From assembly GCA_035506295.1 (NCBI GenBank), contig DATJPR010000207.1:1-20494 (forward strand): a stretch of DNA of 20,494 nucleotides. Reading direction: 5' to 3'. This DNA comes from DATJPR01 sp035506295 (GTDB taxonomy: Bacteria > Bacteroidota > Ignavibacteria > UBA10030 > UBA6906). A model generated the notes under the pieces. The model had not been told where the DNA came from. It did not search any database and saw only the letters and a program-made list of their open reading frames with translations. This document shows positions 1-7,990 of this stretch, one piece after another. Numbering within the stretch: the first letter of the stretch is position 1; every line of letters starts with the position of its first letter. Both the position numbers and the translations under genes were made by a program.

Positions 1-1419
1 GACCTGCGCATGATGCGCCAATGCCGCCGCGGCGCGACTAAACTCCGGAGACTGGGCGTTCACGGCCTGGCCGAACATCGCAGAATGGTAGATCACGCGC
101 CGCGTCAGCATGGTGCCGATAATCGCGACGCCGAAACTGCCGCCGACCTGCCGGATGACGTTGAACAGCCCCGAGGCCTGCGCCATTTTGTGACGCGGGA
201 CGCCTGACAGTGCCATCGTGCTCAACGGGGTGAAAACCAGCCCCATCGCGAAACCACGGATGTAGAGCATCAGCATAATCTGGTGATGCTCGGAGAGGAG
301 CGACAGGAATCCGTTCAGGTAGAGGCTCAGGGCAAGCAATGTGATGCCGATGATTGCCGGCAACTTGGGGTTCACCCTGTCGGACAGCACGCCCGCAATC
401 GGAGCCATAATACCTTGCAGGATGCCCACGGGGAGGAAAACGGATCCGGCCTGAAACGCGGTATACCCCAGCGCATTCTGAAGGTACAACGGCAAAAGAA
501 ATGTGCTTCCGAACATCCCCAGGCCGAAAATGAAAAGCACGGCGTTCGATACGGCGAAATTGAAATTGCGAAAGAGCTCCAGCTCGATCAGCGGATGCCG
601 CACCGTGAACTCCGCGATCAGGAACACGATCAGCGCAACGCCCGAAATCACGAACGATGAGATTATGAACGTCGACGTCCATCCTCCCGTGTTCCACGCC
701 GCGTTCCCATCCGAAAGGGCAAGCAGGAGGAACGACAGGAAGACGGACATGGAGACAAAGCCGACGAAATCAAATGATCGGACATGCTCCGTCTTGTACT
801 CGCGCTGGATCACCATCGTCGCAAAGATCCCGAGGATGCCGACCGGGACGTTCACGTCGAAGATTGCCTGCCAGTCAAGATTGTCGATGAGATACCCGCC
901 GACGAGTGGCCCGAGCGAGACGGACGCCGCGGCGGAGATCGACCAGAACCCGATGGCGATCCCCCGTTTCTCGGGGGGAAATTCGCGCGTGACAATTGCC
1001 ATGCCCACGGGCATCATGAACCCTGCGCCCATCCCCTGAACGATGCGAAAGACGATGAGCGCATTTTCATCCCACGCGAGACCGCAGAGAAATGAGCCGA
1101 GCGTGAACAAGATCAGCGCCGCGATATATGTTCGCTTGTACCCCCAGTGGTCGGCGACCCAGCCGGAGGTGGGCAGCATCACGGCAAAGACCAGCAGATA
1201 GGCGGTCATGACCCATTCGACCTTGTCGACATCCACCCCGAAGGCCGCCATGATCTTTGGCAGTCCAACATTGACGATCGTGGCGTCGAGCACCGCCATG
1301 AACGTCCCGATCATCACGTTCGCCAGGACCCACCACCGATACGATGGATGTTCGTGGTGGAGGGACTCGAACCGGTCGCTGAGCGCCGAACGCACCCGAT
1401 GATGAAACAGTGCAGCCAT
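1..1419 (-). CDS. DHA2-family (EmrB/QacA-type) MFS drug efflux pump, C-terminus cut by window edge
   Basis: This is an inner-membrane proton-driven exporter of the 14-helix DHA2 class. The frame is open from the ATG at 1419 to base 1, giving 473 residues; the family is usually about 500-530, so only the C-terminal tail is missing. Visible family motifs are AVLDATIVNVGLP in helix 1 (motif D1), DHWGYKRT in the loop after helix 2 (motif A), the RIVQGMGAG stretch, and GPLVGGYLID in helix 5 (motif C, antiporter signature). Long hydrophobic segments follow one another to the edge. It starts 12 bp after the HlyD-type adaptor gene, behind a TetR gene, so the three form a regulator-adaptor-pump operon of EmrRAB style. 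No outer-membrane TolC-like gene is seen inside the window. Substrate cannot be told from sequence. Confidence 0.93.
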   Translation of the reverse strand, partial: MAALFHHRVRSALSDRFESLHHEHPSYRWWVLANVMIGTFMAVLDATIVNVGLPKIMAAFGVDVDKVEWVMTAYLLVFAVMLPTSGWVADHWGYKRTYIAALILFTLGSFLCGLAWDENALIVFRIVQGMGAGFMMPVGMAIVTREFPPEKRGIAIGFWSISAAASVSLGPLVGGYLIDNLDWQAIFDVNVPVGILGIFATMVIQREYKTEHVRSFDFVGFVSMSVFLSFLLLALSDGNAAWNTGGWTSTFIISSFVISGVALIVFLIAEFTVRHPLIELELFRNFNFAVSNAVLFIFGLGMFGSTFLLPLYLQNALGYTAFQAGSVFLPVGILQGIMAPIAGVLSDRVNPKLPAIIGITLLALSLYLNGFLSLLSEHHQIMLMLYIRGFAMGLVFTPLSTMALSGVPRHKMAQASGLFNVIRQVGGSFGVAIIGTMLTRRVIYHSAMFGQAVNAQSPEFSRAAAALAHHAQV

Positions 1420-1431
1420 GGCAGGGATCGC

Positions 1432-2436
1432 CTAGTGTGTTTTCACTCTGACTTCGACCGACATGCCGGGGAGAAGAGGGTGCGGGTCGTTCTTCGGCTC
1501 CGGAATCCGGTCGATCTGAATCTTGACGGGGATCCGTTGCGTCACCTTGGTGAAGTTTCCCGAGGCGTTGTTCGGCGGAATCAGCGAATATTGCGATGCG
1601 GTGCTCGCACCGAAGAGAATGACGGTTCCTCGCAACGTCAGGTCGGGATAAGCATCGACGCTGATCTCCACACCGTCGCCGATTTTCAACGAGCCGACTT
1701 TCGTCTCTTCAAAATTGGCTGTCACCCACACCGACCGGAGATCGTAGACCGACAGGATCGGTTGTCCGGCCTGCACCACGTCTCCCGGAAGCGCGTACCG
1801 TTTGGCGACAATGCCGTCCATCGGCGCGACGATGGTCATGTTGGACAACGAAGTCCGGACGACGTTGATCTGTGCCTGGGCCGTCGCGATGCGGCTGACG
1901 GCGATCTTCTGCTGCGAGTTTGCCGCCGCCAGCGCGGAACGCGCATGCTCAAACTGCTCCTGAGAGATGACCTTGGTCTTGTATTGCGTCTCGGCGCGCT
2001 GGTAGTCGTCCTGCGCGCGGTCGACATTGACCTGTGCCAGCACTTCCGCTTGACGTGCGTCCTCCAGGCCAGCCTCTGCCTGGGCTTCCTGCGCGCGGAG
2101 ATCGGCGTCGTCCAGCCGGACAAGGACTTCCCCCTGCTTCACGGAATCGCCCTCATCGGCTGCGAGGAACACGATCCGCCCGAGCATTTTCGAACTGATC
2201 GAGACACGGTTCCCGTCGACAAACGCATCGTCCGTGGAGTCGAAGCCGCGGATCTGCGTGTAATAGTACCACAGTCCGCCTGCGGCAAGAATGATCAGGA
2301 ACGCGAAAGGGATCAGGATCCTCTTTTTCCGGTACAGCGGAAGCGCGTCGATGTCTCCCTCTTCCCCTGCCGTCTCCTGCGAGATCGGGGCCTCCCCGCG
2401 TTGTTCAGTTGGTTGATTCATTGGTGGTATTTCCAT
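1432..2436 (-). CDS. HlyD/EmrA-type membrane fusion protein (efflux adaptor)
   Basis: This is the periplasmic adaptor that links an inner-membrane pump to an outer-membrane channel. It has 334 residues from the first ATG. An acidic cytoplasmic N-terminus ends in RKKR and is followed by one membrane anchor at about residues 39-58. Then comes a first half-lipoyl segment (GDSVKQGEVLVRLDD), a long alanine/glutamine-rich coiled-coil hairpin (about 100-190), the second lipoyl half (MTIVAPMDGIVAKRYALPGD) and a beta-barrel part (LRSVWVTANFEETK). This order is typical of the EmrA branch. The gene overlaps the end of the tetR gene. A second in-frame ATG at 2421 (MNQPTEQ) has a weak purine stretch upstream and is an equally good start, giving 329 residues. 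It works with the DHA2 pump 12 bp downstream. Confidence 0.93.
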   Translation of the reverse strand: MEIPPMNQPTEQRGEAPISQETAGEEGDIDALPLYRKKRILIPFAFLIILAAGGLWYYYTQIRGFDSTDDAFVDGNRVSISSKMLGRIVFLAADEGDSVKQGEVLVRLDDADLRAQEAQAEAGLEDARQAEVLAQVNVDRAQDDYQRAETQYKTKVISQEQFEHARSALAAANSQQKIAVSRIATAQAQINVVRTSLSNMTIVAPMDGIVAKRYALPGDVVQAGQPILSVYDLRSVWVTANFEETKVGSLKIGDGVEISVDAYPDLTLRGTVILFGASTASQYSLIPPNNASGNFTKVTQRIPVKIQIDRIPEPKNDPHPLLPGMSVEVRVKTH

Positions 2437-3055
2437 CGTGATACGAATTCGAGAGACCGCGAACGAGGAGATCGCTCAACAACTCCTGGTCGCGATGCAG
2501 TTCAGCGTAGTCTTCCTCTTGTACTCGAGTGCCGAGCCGCTTGAGCAAACGCAGCCGGAGCCCCTGCAACAGATGGACGACAAGATCCGCCGTGGCGTGG
2601 ACGTCAATCCGGGAGAACTCCCCGCGCTCCACACCTTCGGCAATGATCGATTCAATCATCCGATAATCGTGCTTCGTGAGAATGCGGAACAGGTCCCCCA
2701 TGACGGAATCGGACTGCTGGAAGACGGACATGCTGAGACTGCTGAGATTGACAAAGTCACGAAAATAGCGCATCCGCCGGTCGAAATACTGCCGCAACTT
2801 TTCGGCACTGGACGCCTCCGCACGAAGCACGGGTTCCATGAGCGCGAGGAACTCCGATTGCTCGTGGTCGACCACCGCCCGGAAGAGATCCTCCTTCGTG
2901 GGGTAGTAGTAGTACAGTGAGGCCTTCCCCATCCCGACATCGGCGGCGATCTCATCCATGGTCACTTTTGCGTGCCCAAACTGGGCGAATCGCCGCTGGG
3001 CGGCCCGGAGGATGGCAACCTCTTTCCCGGTATGTGATATACTATCTTTTTCCAT
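2405..3055 (-). CDS. TetR/AcrR-family transcriptional repressor of the efflux operon
   Basis: This is a 216-residue one-component regulator. The N-terminal TetR helix-turn-helix is clear at about residues 14-62: ILRAAQRRFAQFGH, then VTMDEIAADVGMGKASLYYY, then PTKEDLFRAV. The C-terminal ligand-binding half is helical and not recognisable beyond the family, as is usual. It overlaps the start of the HlyD-type gene, so regulator, adaptor and pump are probably one transcript that the repressor itself controls. An inverted repeat 5 bp before the start codon fits an auto-operator. The ligand is unknown; by family habit it would be a hydrophobic toxic compound exported by the pump. Confidence 0.92.
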   Translation of the reverse strand: MEKDSISHTGKEVAILRAAQRRFAQFGHAKVTMDEIAADVGMGKASLYYYYPTKEDLFRAVVDHEQSEFLALMEPVLRAEASSAEKLRQYFDRRMRYFRDFVNLSSLSMSVFQQSDSVMGDLFRILTKHDYRMIESIIAEGVERGEFSRIDVHATADLVVHLLQGLRLRLLKRLGTRVQEEDYAELHRDQELLSDLLVRGLSNSYHDGNTTNESTN

Positions 3056-3059
3056 TAAA

Positions 3060-3086
3060 TTCGACCGTTCGACGTGATTGGTCGAA
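3060..3086 (-). promoter_or_regulatory. Candidate TetR operator (inverted repeat)
   Basis: TTCGACC at 3060-3066 is matched by its perfect reverse complement GGTCGAA at 3080-3086. A second copy of the left half-site, TTCGAC at 3068-3073, makes an alternative tighter palindrome of 19 bp with GTCGAA at 3081-3086. The site lies 5-31 bp before the tetR start codon, where a repressor would block transcription of its own operon. Both spans fall within or near the usual 15-27 bp of TetR-family operators. Binding is inference from position and symmetry. Confidence 0.5.
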
Positions 3087-3125
3087 ATGTTAACATCAAA
3101 GTGCCAAGGTTGGTTCCAGAATGCA

Positions 3126-3160
3126 ATAAGAATGCAAAGGCCGGAAATTCATCCGGCCTT
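3126..3160 (-). terminator. Intrinsic terminator after the outer-membrane protein pair
   Basis: AAGGCCGG (3137-3144) and CCGGCCTT (3153-3160) form a perfect 8-bp stem with an 8-nt loop. Read on the minus strand the stem runs straight into a T-rich tail (TTTGCATTCTTATT). It lies 40 bp beyond the stop of the barrel gene at 3200 and separates that operon from tetR. Confidence 0.75.
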
Positions 3161-3199
3161 CGCGTGTCACGCTCGCCCCCTTGCGCTCAGGAATGGATC

Positions 3200-3868
3200 T
3201 CAGAGATGGAACATCGAACCGACCATGATCTGGAAACCACTGGCGTGGACCGTCGGGATGGTCTCGTTGGGTTGCTGCTGCGTCGCACTGTTGATGTTCG
3301 ACAGGCCGAGGGAATAGCGGACGTCCATCAGGATGCCAAGGTTCTTCATCACCATGAGCTCCGCTCCGCCGCCGAAATCGAGCGCGAAGTCGATGCTCGA
3401 CGTATTACTCTTCACGTCGGTATCCTGTTCCTGGCCGCCTGCCGGGGTCAGCGCTTCCGTGGCACTCATGACGAGGCCGATGTTGGGTCCAACGAACGCA
3501 TACGGCCGGATCATACCCTGAAGGAACTTCACCTTGAAGAGGATCGGGAGTTCCAGCTCGTTGTACTTCCCGATGTCGGTCCCGCCTTGCGTATCCTGGT
3601 AACCGCCGCCCTTCATTACATAGGTCGGCGAGAACTCGACCGCGAACATCTTCGCAAACTCCAGTTCAGACATGGCGCCGATCATAAAACCGGTGCGCCC
3701 GGTCTTCGAGATGTTCGTGCCCACCTGATAGATATCAGGGTTGAACGACAACGTCCCGAAATTCATCCCCACTCTCATGCCCACACCGAACTTCATTTGT
3801 GCCGTCGCCGGCAGCGCCAGGACAGCGCTCAGCACGACGATCGCAACAACAAAGAGACAACGTCGCAT
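3200..3868 (-). CDS. Outer-membrane beta-barrel protein, PorT-like family (copy 1)
   Basis: This is a 222-residue secreted protein of unknown role. A signal peptide with cleavage after ATAQ (about residue 24) leads into alternating amphipathic strands rich in glycine and aromatics, such as KFGVGMRVGMNFG, FAVEFSPTYVMKGGG, PYAFVGPNIGLVM and GILMDVRYSLGLSNI. This is the pattern of the 8-10 strand outer-membrane barrel domain common in Bacteroidota and relatives. GAGG sits 5 nt before the ATG, a usable ribosome binding site. It starts 30 bp after the end of a second, related barrel gene, so the two are likely co-transcribed and end at the terminator near 3140. The family gives no enzymatic function. 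Confidence 0.85.
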   Translation of the reverse strand: MRRCLFVVAIVVLSAVLALPATAQMKFGVGMRVGMNFGTLSFNPDIYQVGTNISKTGRTGFMIGAMSELEFAKMFAVEFSPTYVMKGGGYQDTQGGTDIGKYNELELPILFKVKFLQGMIRPYAFVGPNIGLVMSATEALTPAGGQEQDTDVKSNTSSIDFALDFGGGAELMVMKNLGILMDVRYSLGLSNINSATQQQPNETIPTVHASGFQIMVGSMFHL

Positions 3869-3898
3869 AGGGACCTCAGATCATGGATGATTGTTGAA

Positions 3899-4447
3899 CT
3901 AGATGAAATATCGGATGCCCGATGTGATTGCCAGCCAGAAAAGCGTCAGGCTGTTGCCAAAATAGAGACCGAGCTGAAGATCGGCCGGAATGTAGAGATT
4001 CTTTGCAATGGGAAACAAGGCGCCGCCGCCGGCCCTGACGCCAAAGAACGGGCCACCCGTAACAAAGAGCAAGCCAAATCCTCCATCCGCATAGGGGAGA
4101 ATCTTCGAGCCGGGGATCAGGAAATAGGCCTTGAAGGTGTTCGCCCATTCAATCGGCGTGCCGCCTTCGGTGTTGATGTTGAATTCCGTGGTGACCGCGA
4201 ACTGCCTCCCGAAGATCACTTCCGCGGTCGGCCCGATCTGCAGGCCGGCGCTTGTGCTGCTCGTGGACGCTGCATTGCCATAGAGACCAGTATAATAGTT
4301 GTAGATAGGATTGCTCGCGACACTCACGGTACCAAGCGACATCCCGAGACGCCCACCGACCACCCACCGGACCTGGGCCCACGATGCACTAGACGGAAGA
4401 AACAAAAGAACCACGACGCCAACAAACATGACGCGAAGAAGTTTCAT
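3899..4447 (-). CDS. Outer-membrane beta-barrel protein, PorT-like family (copy 2)
   Basis: This is a 182-residue secreted barrel protein. The signal peptide ends at SASWAQ (about residue 25). The mature part opens with VVGGRLGMSLGTVS, which matches the opening of the neighbouring barrel (VGMRVGMNFGTLS) in spacing and residues; both also share a later E-x-x-F-x-x-x-FAV-x-x-E stretch, so the pair looks like an old tandem duplication. The C-terminus is ITSGIRYFI, close to the usual aromatic end strand. A strong site AGGAGAGG lies a few bases before the ATG. A 41-bp gap separates it from the acyl-CoA dehydrogenase upstream, so shared transcription is possible. Function unknown. Confidence 0.82.
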   Translation of the reverse strand: MKLLRVMFVGVVVLLFLPSSASWAQVRWVVGGRLGMSLGTVSVASNPIYNYYTGLYGNAASTSSTSAGLQIGPTAEVIFGRQFAVTTEFNINTEGGTPIEWANTFKAYFLIPGSKILPYADGGFGLLFVTGGPFFGVRAGGGALFPIAKNLYIPADLQLGLYFGNSLTLFWLAITSGIRYFI

Positions 4448-4488
4448 GACCTCTCCTTGAGGGGGATGTGAAATGGACTAAAGCTGGA

Positions 4489-5631
4489 TTAATCCTTCAA
4501 CAACGATCGCGCGATGACGATCCGTTGAATCTCCGATGTCCCTTCGTAAATCTCCGTCACCTTCGCGTCCCGGAGGTAGCGTTCAACGTGATACTCGCGG
4601 ACATACCCGTAGCCGCCGTGAATCTGGATTGCTTCCAACGCGCTTTGCACGGCAGTCTTTGATGCAAGGAGCTTTGCCATCGACGCCGCCTGCCCAAAGG
4701 GCTGTTCCTGATCCTTCAACCACGCCGCGTGAAGGACCAGCATGCGCGCAGCTTCCGTCGCAGTTGCCATGTCCGCGATCTTGAACTGGATCGCCTGGTG
4801 CTCTGCGATGGTTTTCCCAAAGGCCTTCCGTTGTTTTGCGTACCGGACCGAAGCGTCCACGCATGCCTGCGCGATGCCGAGCGCCTGGGCTGCTATCCCA
4901 ATCCTCCCTCCCTCCAGCGTGGTCATCGCAAAACGGAAGCCGTCTCCCTCAGCGCCGATGCGGTTGGCGACGGGGACACGGCAGTTTTCGAAGGCAAGCG
5001 ACACGGTATCGGAACTGCGAATGCCGAGCTTCTTCTCTTTCTTGGCCACCGTGAAGCCGGGCGTTCCCTTTTCAACAATAAAGGTGCTGATGCCCTTGGG
5101 GCCCTTCGACCTGTCGGTCGCGGCCATGACGAGGACAGTGTCGGCGGTCGAACCGTTCGTGATCCAATTTTTCGTGCCGTTCAGAAGGTAATGATCGCCG
5201 TCCAAAACGGCAATGGTGTGCTGGTTCGACGCGTCGCTTCCCGCCTCGGGCTCGGAGAGCGCAAACGCGCCGAGCTTCCGTCCGGCTGCGAGGTCGCGCA
5301 AGTACCGATCCCGCTGATCGTCATTGCCGTATTTGTTGATCCCGTAGCAGACCAGCGAATTGTTGACCGACATGATGACGCCGACCGATGCGTCGACTCT
5401 CGAGATCTCCTCGACCGCCAGGGCATAACTGATGGTGTCAAGCCCCGCGCCTCCCCACTCCTCCGGGACCATCATCCCCATAAATCCAAGTTCTCCCAGC
5501 GCGGTGACAAATTCCTTCGGGAAACGCTCCTCCTCGTCCCGCTGGCTGGCCCCTGGCGCAAGCTGCTGTTCGGCAAATTCGCGAGCGGTTTGCCGGATCA
5601 TCAGGTGGGTATCTGTTAGCGTCAAGTTCAT
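4489..5631 (-). CDS. Acyl-CoA dehydrogenase (short/medium-chain type)
   Basis: This FAD enzyme oxidises acyl-CoA to trans-2-enoyl-CoA and passes electrons to ETF. Its 380 residues are the normal length. The family signature FALSEPEAGSDA is present, as are the FAD/substrate stretch KNWITNG and the C-terminal YEGTSEIQR, in which Glu363 sits where the catalytic base of butyryl-CoA-type dehydrogenases lies. It could equally be a bcd-like enzyme running in the reductive direction; no etfA/etfB genes are in the window to decide. It lies downstream of the thiolase and 3-hydroxyacyl-CoA dehydrogenase, separated from them by a repeat-filled 187-bp gap. The ATG at 5631 gives the usual N-terminus of the family. 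Confidence 0.95.
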   Translation of the reverse strand: MNLTLTDTHLMIRQTAREFAEQQLAPGASQRDEEERFPKEFVTALGELGFMGMMVPEEWGGAGLDTISYALAVEEISRVDASVGVIMSVNNSLVCYGINKYGNDDQRDRYLRDLAAGRKLGAFALSEPEAGSDASNQHTIAVLDGDHYLLNGTKNWITNGSTADTVLVMAATDRSKGPKGISTFIVEKGTPGFTVAKKEKKLGIRSSDTVSLAFENCRVPVANRIGAEGDGFRFAMTTLEGGRIGIAAQALGIAQACVDASVRYAKQRKAFGKTIAEHQAIQFKIADMATATEAARMLVLHAAWLKDQEQPFGQAASMAKLLASKTAVQSALEAIQIHGGYGYVREYHVERYLRDAKVTEIYEGTSEIQRIVIARSLLKD

Positions 5632-5649
5632 CAGATGTCTCAGGGGAAA

Positions 5650-5814
5650 CTGACGGCTGACAGCCGACAGCAGACAGTTAACAGTCGACAGTATTCATTG
5701 GCACTTCCACTTTCCGCTGTCCGCTGTCTACTGTCCGCTGTTCACTGTCCGCTGTCAACTGTCTACTGTCCGTTGTTCACTGTCCGCTGTCTGCTGTCTA
5801 CTGTCCGCTATTCA
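5650..5814. repeat. Inverted pair of heptanucleotide tandem arrays
   Basis: The gap between the acyl-CoA dehydrogenase and hydroxyacyl-CoA dehydrogenase genes is almost wholly made of 7-bp units. From 5710 to 5814 fifteen consecutive heptamers follow CTGTCNN in strict phase (CTGTCCG most often, then CTGTCTA, CTGTTCA, CTGTCAA, CTGTCTG). From 5650 to 5691 six heptamers follow NNGACAG, the reverse complement of the same unit. The two arrays can pair in many registers into a large imperfect hairpin. TATTCATT occurs at the end of both arrays (5692-5699 and 5809-5816). Seven bp is not a multiple of three and no conserved reading frame is seen. Unit degeneracy is limited to the last positions. Confidence 0.9.
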
Positions 5815-5818
5815 TTAC

Positions 5819-6685
5819 CTACACTGCATAGTCGTAAAACCCCTTGCCGCTTTTTCTTCCAAGATGCCCGGCGGCGACCATCTTTTTCAACAGCGGGCAG
5901 GGGCGATATTTCGGATCGCCGAAACCTTCGTGCAAAACGTTCATGATCGCGAGGCAAACATCCAGCCCGATGAAGTCGGCGAGCGCAAGGGGGCCCATCG
6001 GATGGTTCATGCCGAGCTTCATAACCGTGTCGATCGCTTCGGGAGTGCCGACGCCTTCCATGACACAGGACATCGCTTCATTCAACATCGGCATAAGAAC
6101 GCGGTTGGAGACGAAGCCCGGGTAGTCGTTCACTTCGACGGCGGTTTTGCCCAGCGAGGAGCAGAAATCGAGGACTGCCCCGGTCGTTTCATCGGACGTC
6201 GATATCCCGCGAATCACCTCGACGAGCTTCATGACCGGCACGGGGTTCATGAAATGCATCCCGATGACATTGCCGGGCCGTTTTGTGACCGCCGCCAGCG
6301 CGGTGATGGAGATCGACGAGGTGTTCGAGGCGATGATGGCCCCGGCAGGCGCGCTGGCGTCGGCAGTCCGGAAAATTTCGCTCTTCGTCGGAAGGTGTTC
6401 CGTGGCCGCCTCGACAATCAGCGAGGCAGTGGATGCAGCGGACTTCAGGTCTGTGGTGAGGGTAATTCGCGCGAGGGCTTCCTGACCCGTTTCCCGGGTG
6501 AGGGTCCCCTTCTTCACCTGGCGTTCAATATTCGCCGTGATCGCCGCGAGACCTTTTTCGCACAACGGGAGCGTCATGTCGCACAAGAGCACGGGGAACC
6601 CCGACGCCGCGAAGACATGGGCTATCCCATTGCCCATGGTGCCGGCGCCTACCACCACGATTGTGCGATGATCATCTTTGGCCAT
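5819..6685 (-). CDS. 3-hydroxyacyl-CoA dehydrogenase (3-hydroxybutyryl-CoA dehydrogenase type)
   Basis: This enzyme interconverts 3-hydroxyacyl-CoA and 3-oxoacyl-CoA with NAD(H). It is a stand-alone 288-residue protein of Hbd/PaaH size, without a crotonase domain. The Rossmann motif GAGTMG is at residues 13-18. The catalytic region shows SNTSS (120-124), His144 in GMHFMNPVP and Asn194 in PGFVSNRVL. The C-terminal dimerisation domain shows GPLALADFIGLDVCL. It begins 27 bp after the thiolase gene and probably shares its transcript. Its job would be the step between the acyl-CoA dehydrogenase/hydratase and the thiolase; no enoyl-CoA hydratase is in the window. Confidence 0.95.
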   Translation of the reverse strand: MAKDDHRTIVVVGAGTMGNGIAHVFAASGFPVLLCDMTLPLCEKGLAAITANIERQVKKGTLTRETGQEALARITLTTDLKSAASTASLIVEAATEHLPTKSEIFRTADASAPAGAIIASNTSSISITALAAVTKRPGNVIGMHFMNPVPVMKLVEVIRGISTSDETTGAVLDFCSSLGKTAVEVNDYPGFVSNRVLMPMLNEAMSCVMEGVGTPEAIDTVMKLGMNHPMGPLALADFIGLDVCLAIMNVLHEGFGDPKYRPCPLLKKMVAAGHLGRKSGKGFYDYAV

Positions 6686-6712
6686 GTTCGAGCGATCTTC
6701 TATGCGGAGGGA

Positions 6713-7891
6713 TCACGTTCGTTCGACGACAAGCGCACTTGCCTCGCCGCCGCCGATGCAGAGCGTCGCAAGGCCGTAATGAGCATCCCGCTGTTCCATC
6801 GCGTGCAACAACGTGACCAGAATGCGGGTTCCGCTCGCGCCGATGGGATGCCCCATGGCGATCGCGCCCCCGTGGACATTCACGCGGTCCACGGGGATGT
6901 CGAGCGTTTTCATGGCCGCAAGTGTGACAACGGCGAACGCCTCATTGATCTCGAAGAGGTCGATGGCGGAGAGCGAGAGCTCGCTCTTCATCAGCACCCG
7001 CTCGATCGCTTCCGCCGGGGCGGTCGTGAATTGAAACGGTTCTTTCGCATGCGACGCCTGCGCCACGATGCGCGCGAGCGGCTTGACCCCGAGGTGCTGG
7101 GCAGTTTTCTGTGAAGTCACGACCACGGCCGCCGCCCCGTCGCTGATCTTGGACGAATTGGCAGCGGTCACCGTTCCGTCCTTCGAAAAGACCGCTTTCA
7201 ACTGCGGGATCTTGGCGAAGACGGTCCGCTGGACGTCTTCGTCGACGTCGACGACCATCGGCGCGCCCTTGGGGTTCGGGATTTCGACCGGGACAATCTC
7301 CTTTTGGAACCGGCCGGTGGCTTGTGATTCCTGGGCCCGCGTGTAGCTCAGAATTGCAAACGCGTCCTGCTCGTTGCGGGTGATCGACATTGATCGCGCA
7401 CACTGGTCAGCCGCGCATCCCATCGCCTGTTGATTGTATACGTCGGTCAGGCCGTCCTTGAGCATGGCGTCGACAAGCTCGCCGTTTCCCATCCGGTAGC
7501 CGTCGCGCGCTTTTTCCAGGAGGTACGGCGCGTTGCTCATGCTCTCCATTCCGCCGGCAACCACGATATCCGCGTCGCCGAGCGCGATCGCCTGGGCGGC
7601 CAGCATGACCGCCTTCAACCCCGAACCGCATACCTTGTTCACGGTCAGGCATTGGACCGAGGGAGGGAGTCCCGCGAAGATCGCCGCCTGCCTGGCAGGG
7701 GCCTGACCGACACCCGCGCTCAGCACGTTCCCCATGATCACTTCGTCCACCCGGTCCGCGCTGATGTTCGCGCGGCGAAGGGCTTCGCCCACGGCAACGG
7801 CGCCGAGTCTGGGAGCGGGAAGCGCGCTCAGCGATCCCCGGAAACTGCCGATGGGCGTGCGGCACGCAGAGAGTATGACAGGCTCATTCAT
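6713..7891 (-). CDS. Acetyl-CoA C-acetyltransferase (thiolase)
   Basis: This enzyme condenses two acetyl-CoA to acetoacetyl-CoA, or cleaves 3-oxoacyl-CoA in beta-oxidation. From the ATG at 7891 it has 392 residues, the standard size. The nucleophile Cys88 lies in NKVCGSGLKA, His348 in AMGHPIGASGTR and the second catalytic Cys378 in LCIGGGEAS, the normal triad positions. A longer reading from a TTG at 7918 adds nine residues without family match and was not used. It is first in a short run with 3-hydroxyacyl-CoA dehydrogenase and acyl-CoA dehydrogenase. Biosynthetic and degradative thiolases cannot be split safely by eye; the size and motifs favour the AtoB/ThlA type. Confidence 0.95.
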   Translation of the reverse strand: MNEPVILSACRTPIGSFRGSLSALPAPRLGAVAVGEALRRANISADRVDEVIMGNVLSAGVGQAPARQAAIFAGLPPSVQCLTVNKVCGSGLKAVMLAAQAIALGDADIVVAGGMESMSNAPYLLEKARDGYRMGNGELVDAMLKDGLTDVYNQQAMGCAADQCARSMSITRNEQDAFAILSYTRAQESQATGRFQKEIVPVEIPNPKGAPMVVDVDEDVQRTVFAKIPQLKAVFSKDGTVTAANSSKISDGAAAVVVTSQKTAQHLGVKPLARIVAQASHAKEPFQFTTAPAEAIERVLMKSELSLSAIDLFEINEAFAVVTLAAMKTLDIPVDRVNVHGGAIAMGHPIGASGTRILVTLLHAMEQRDAHYGLATLCIGGGEASALVVERT

Positions 7892-7990
7892 GGTCGTAAT
7901 GAGAATGGGGTGAGGCAAAAGGCGGGGTGATGCGAGAGCAGAAATTCAGGGTCTTGACGTCGTCGTGATTCCCGCATAGGCATTGCTGGA

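Noticed and set aside
1147..2544. Long plus-strand ORF of 465 codons opposite the efflux adaptor gene
   Set aside because: It is antisense to two genes with clear family motifs; the product is rich in Arg, Asp and His, the usual shadow of GC-rich coding DNA.
3074..4471. Plus-strand ORF of 465 codons opposite the two barrel genes
   Set aside because: It is antisense to genes with signal peptides, barrel strands and good ribosome sites; no recognisable domain.
4486..4495. GGATTAATCC palindrome at the end of the acyl-CoA dehydrogenase gene
   Set aside because: It includes the stop codon, is only 10 bp, has no loop or T-run, and can arise by chance.
5650..5814. CRISPR array
   Set aside because: Units are 7 bp with no spacers of regular length, and no cas gene is near.
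5864..7114. Plus-strand ORF of 416 codons opposite the hydroxyacyl-CoA dehydrogenase and thiolase
   Set aside because: Shadow of two strongly conserved enzymes; no motif.
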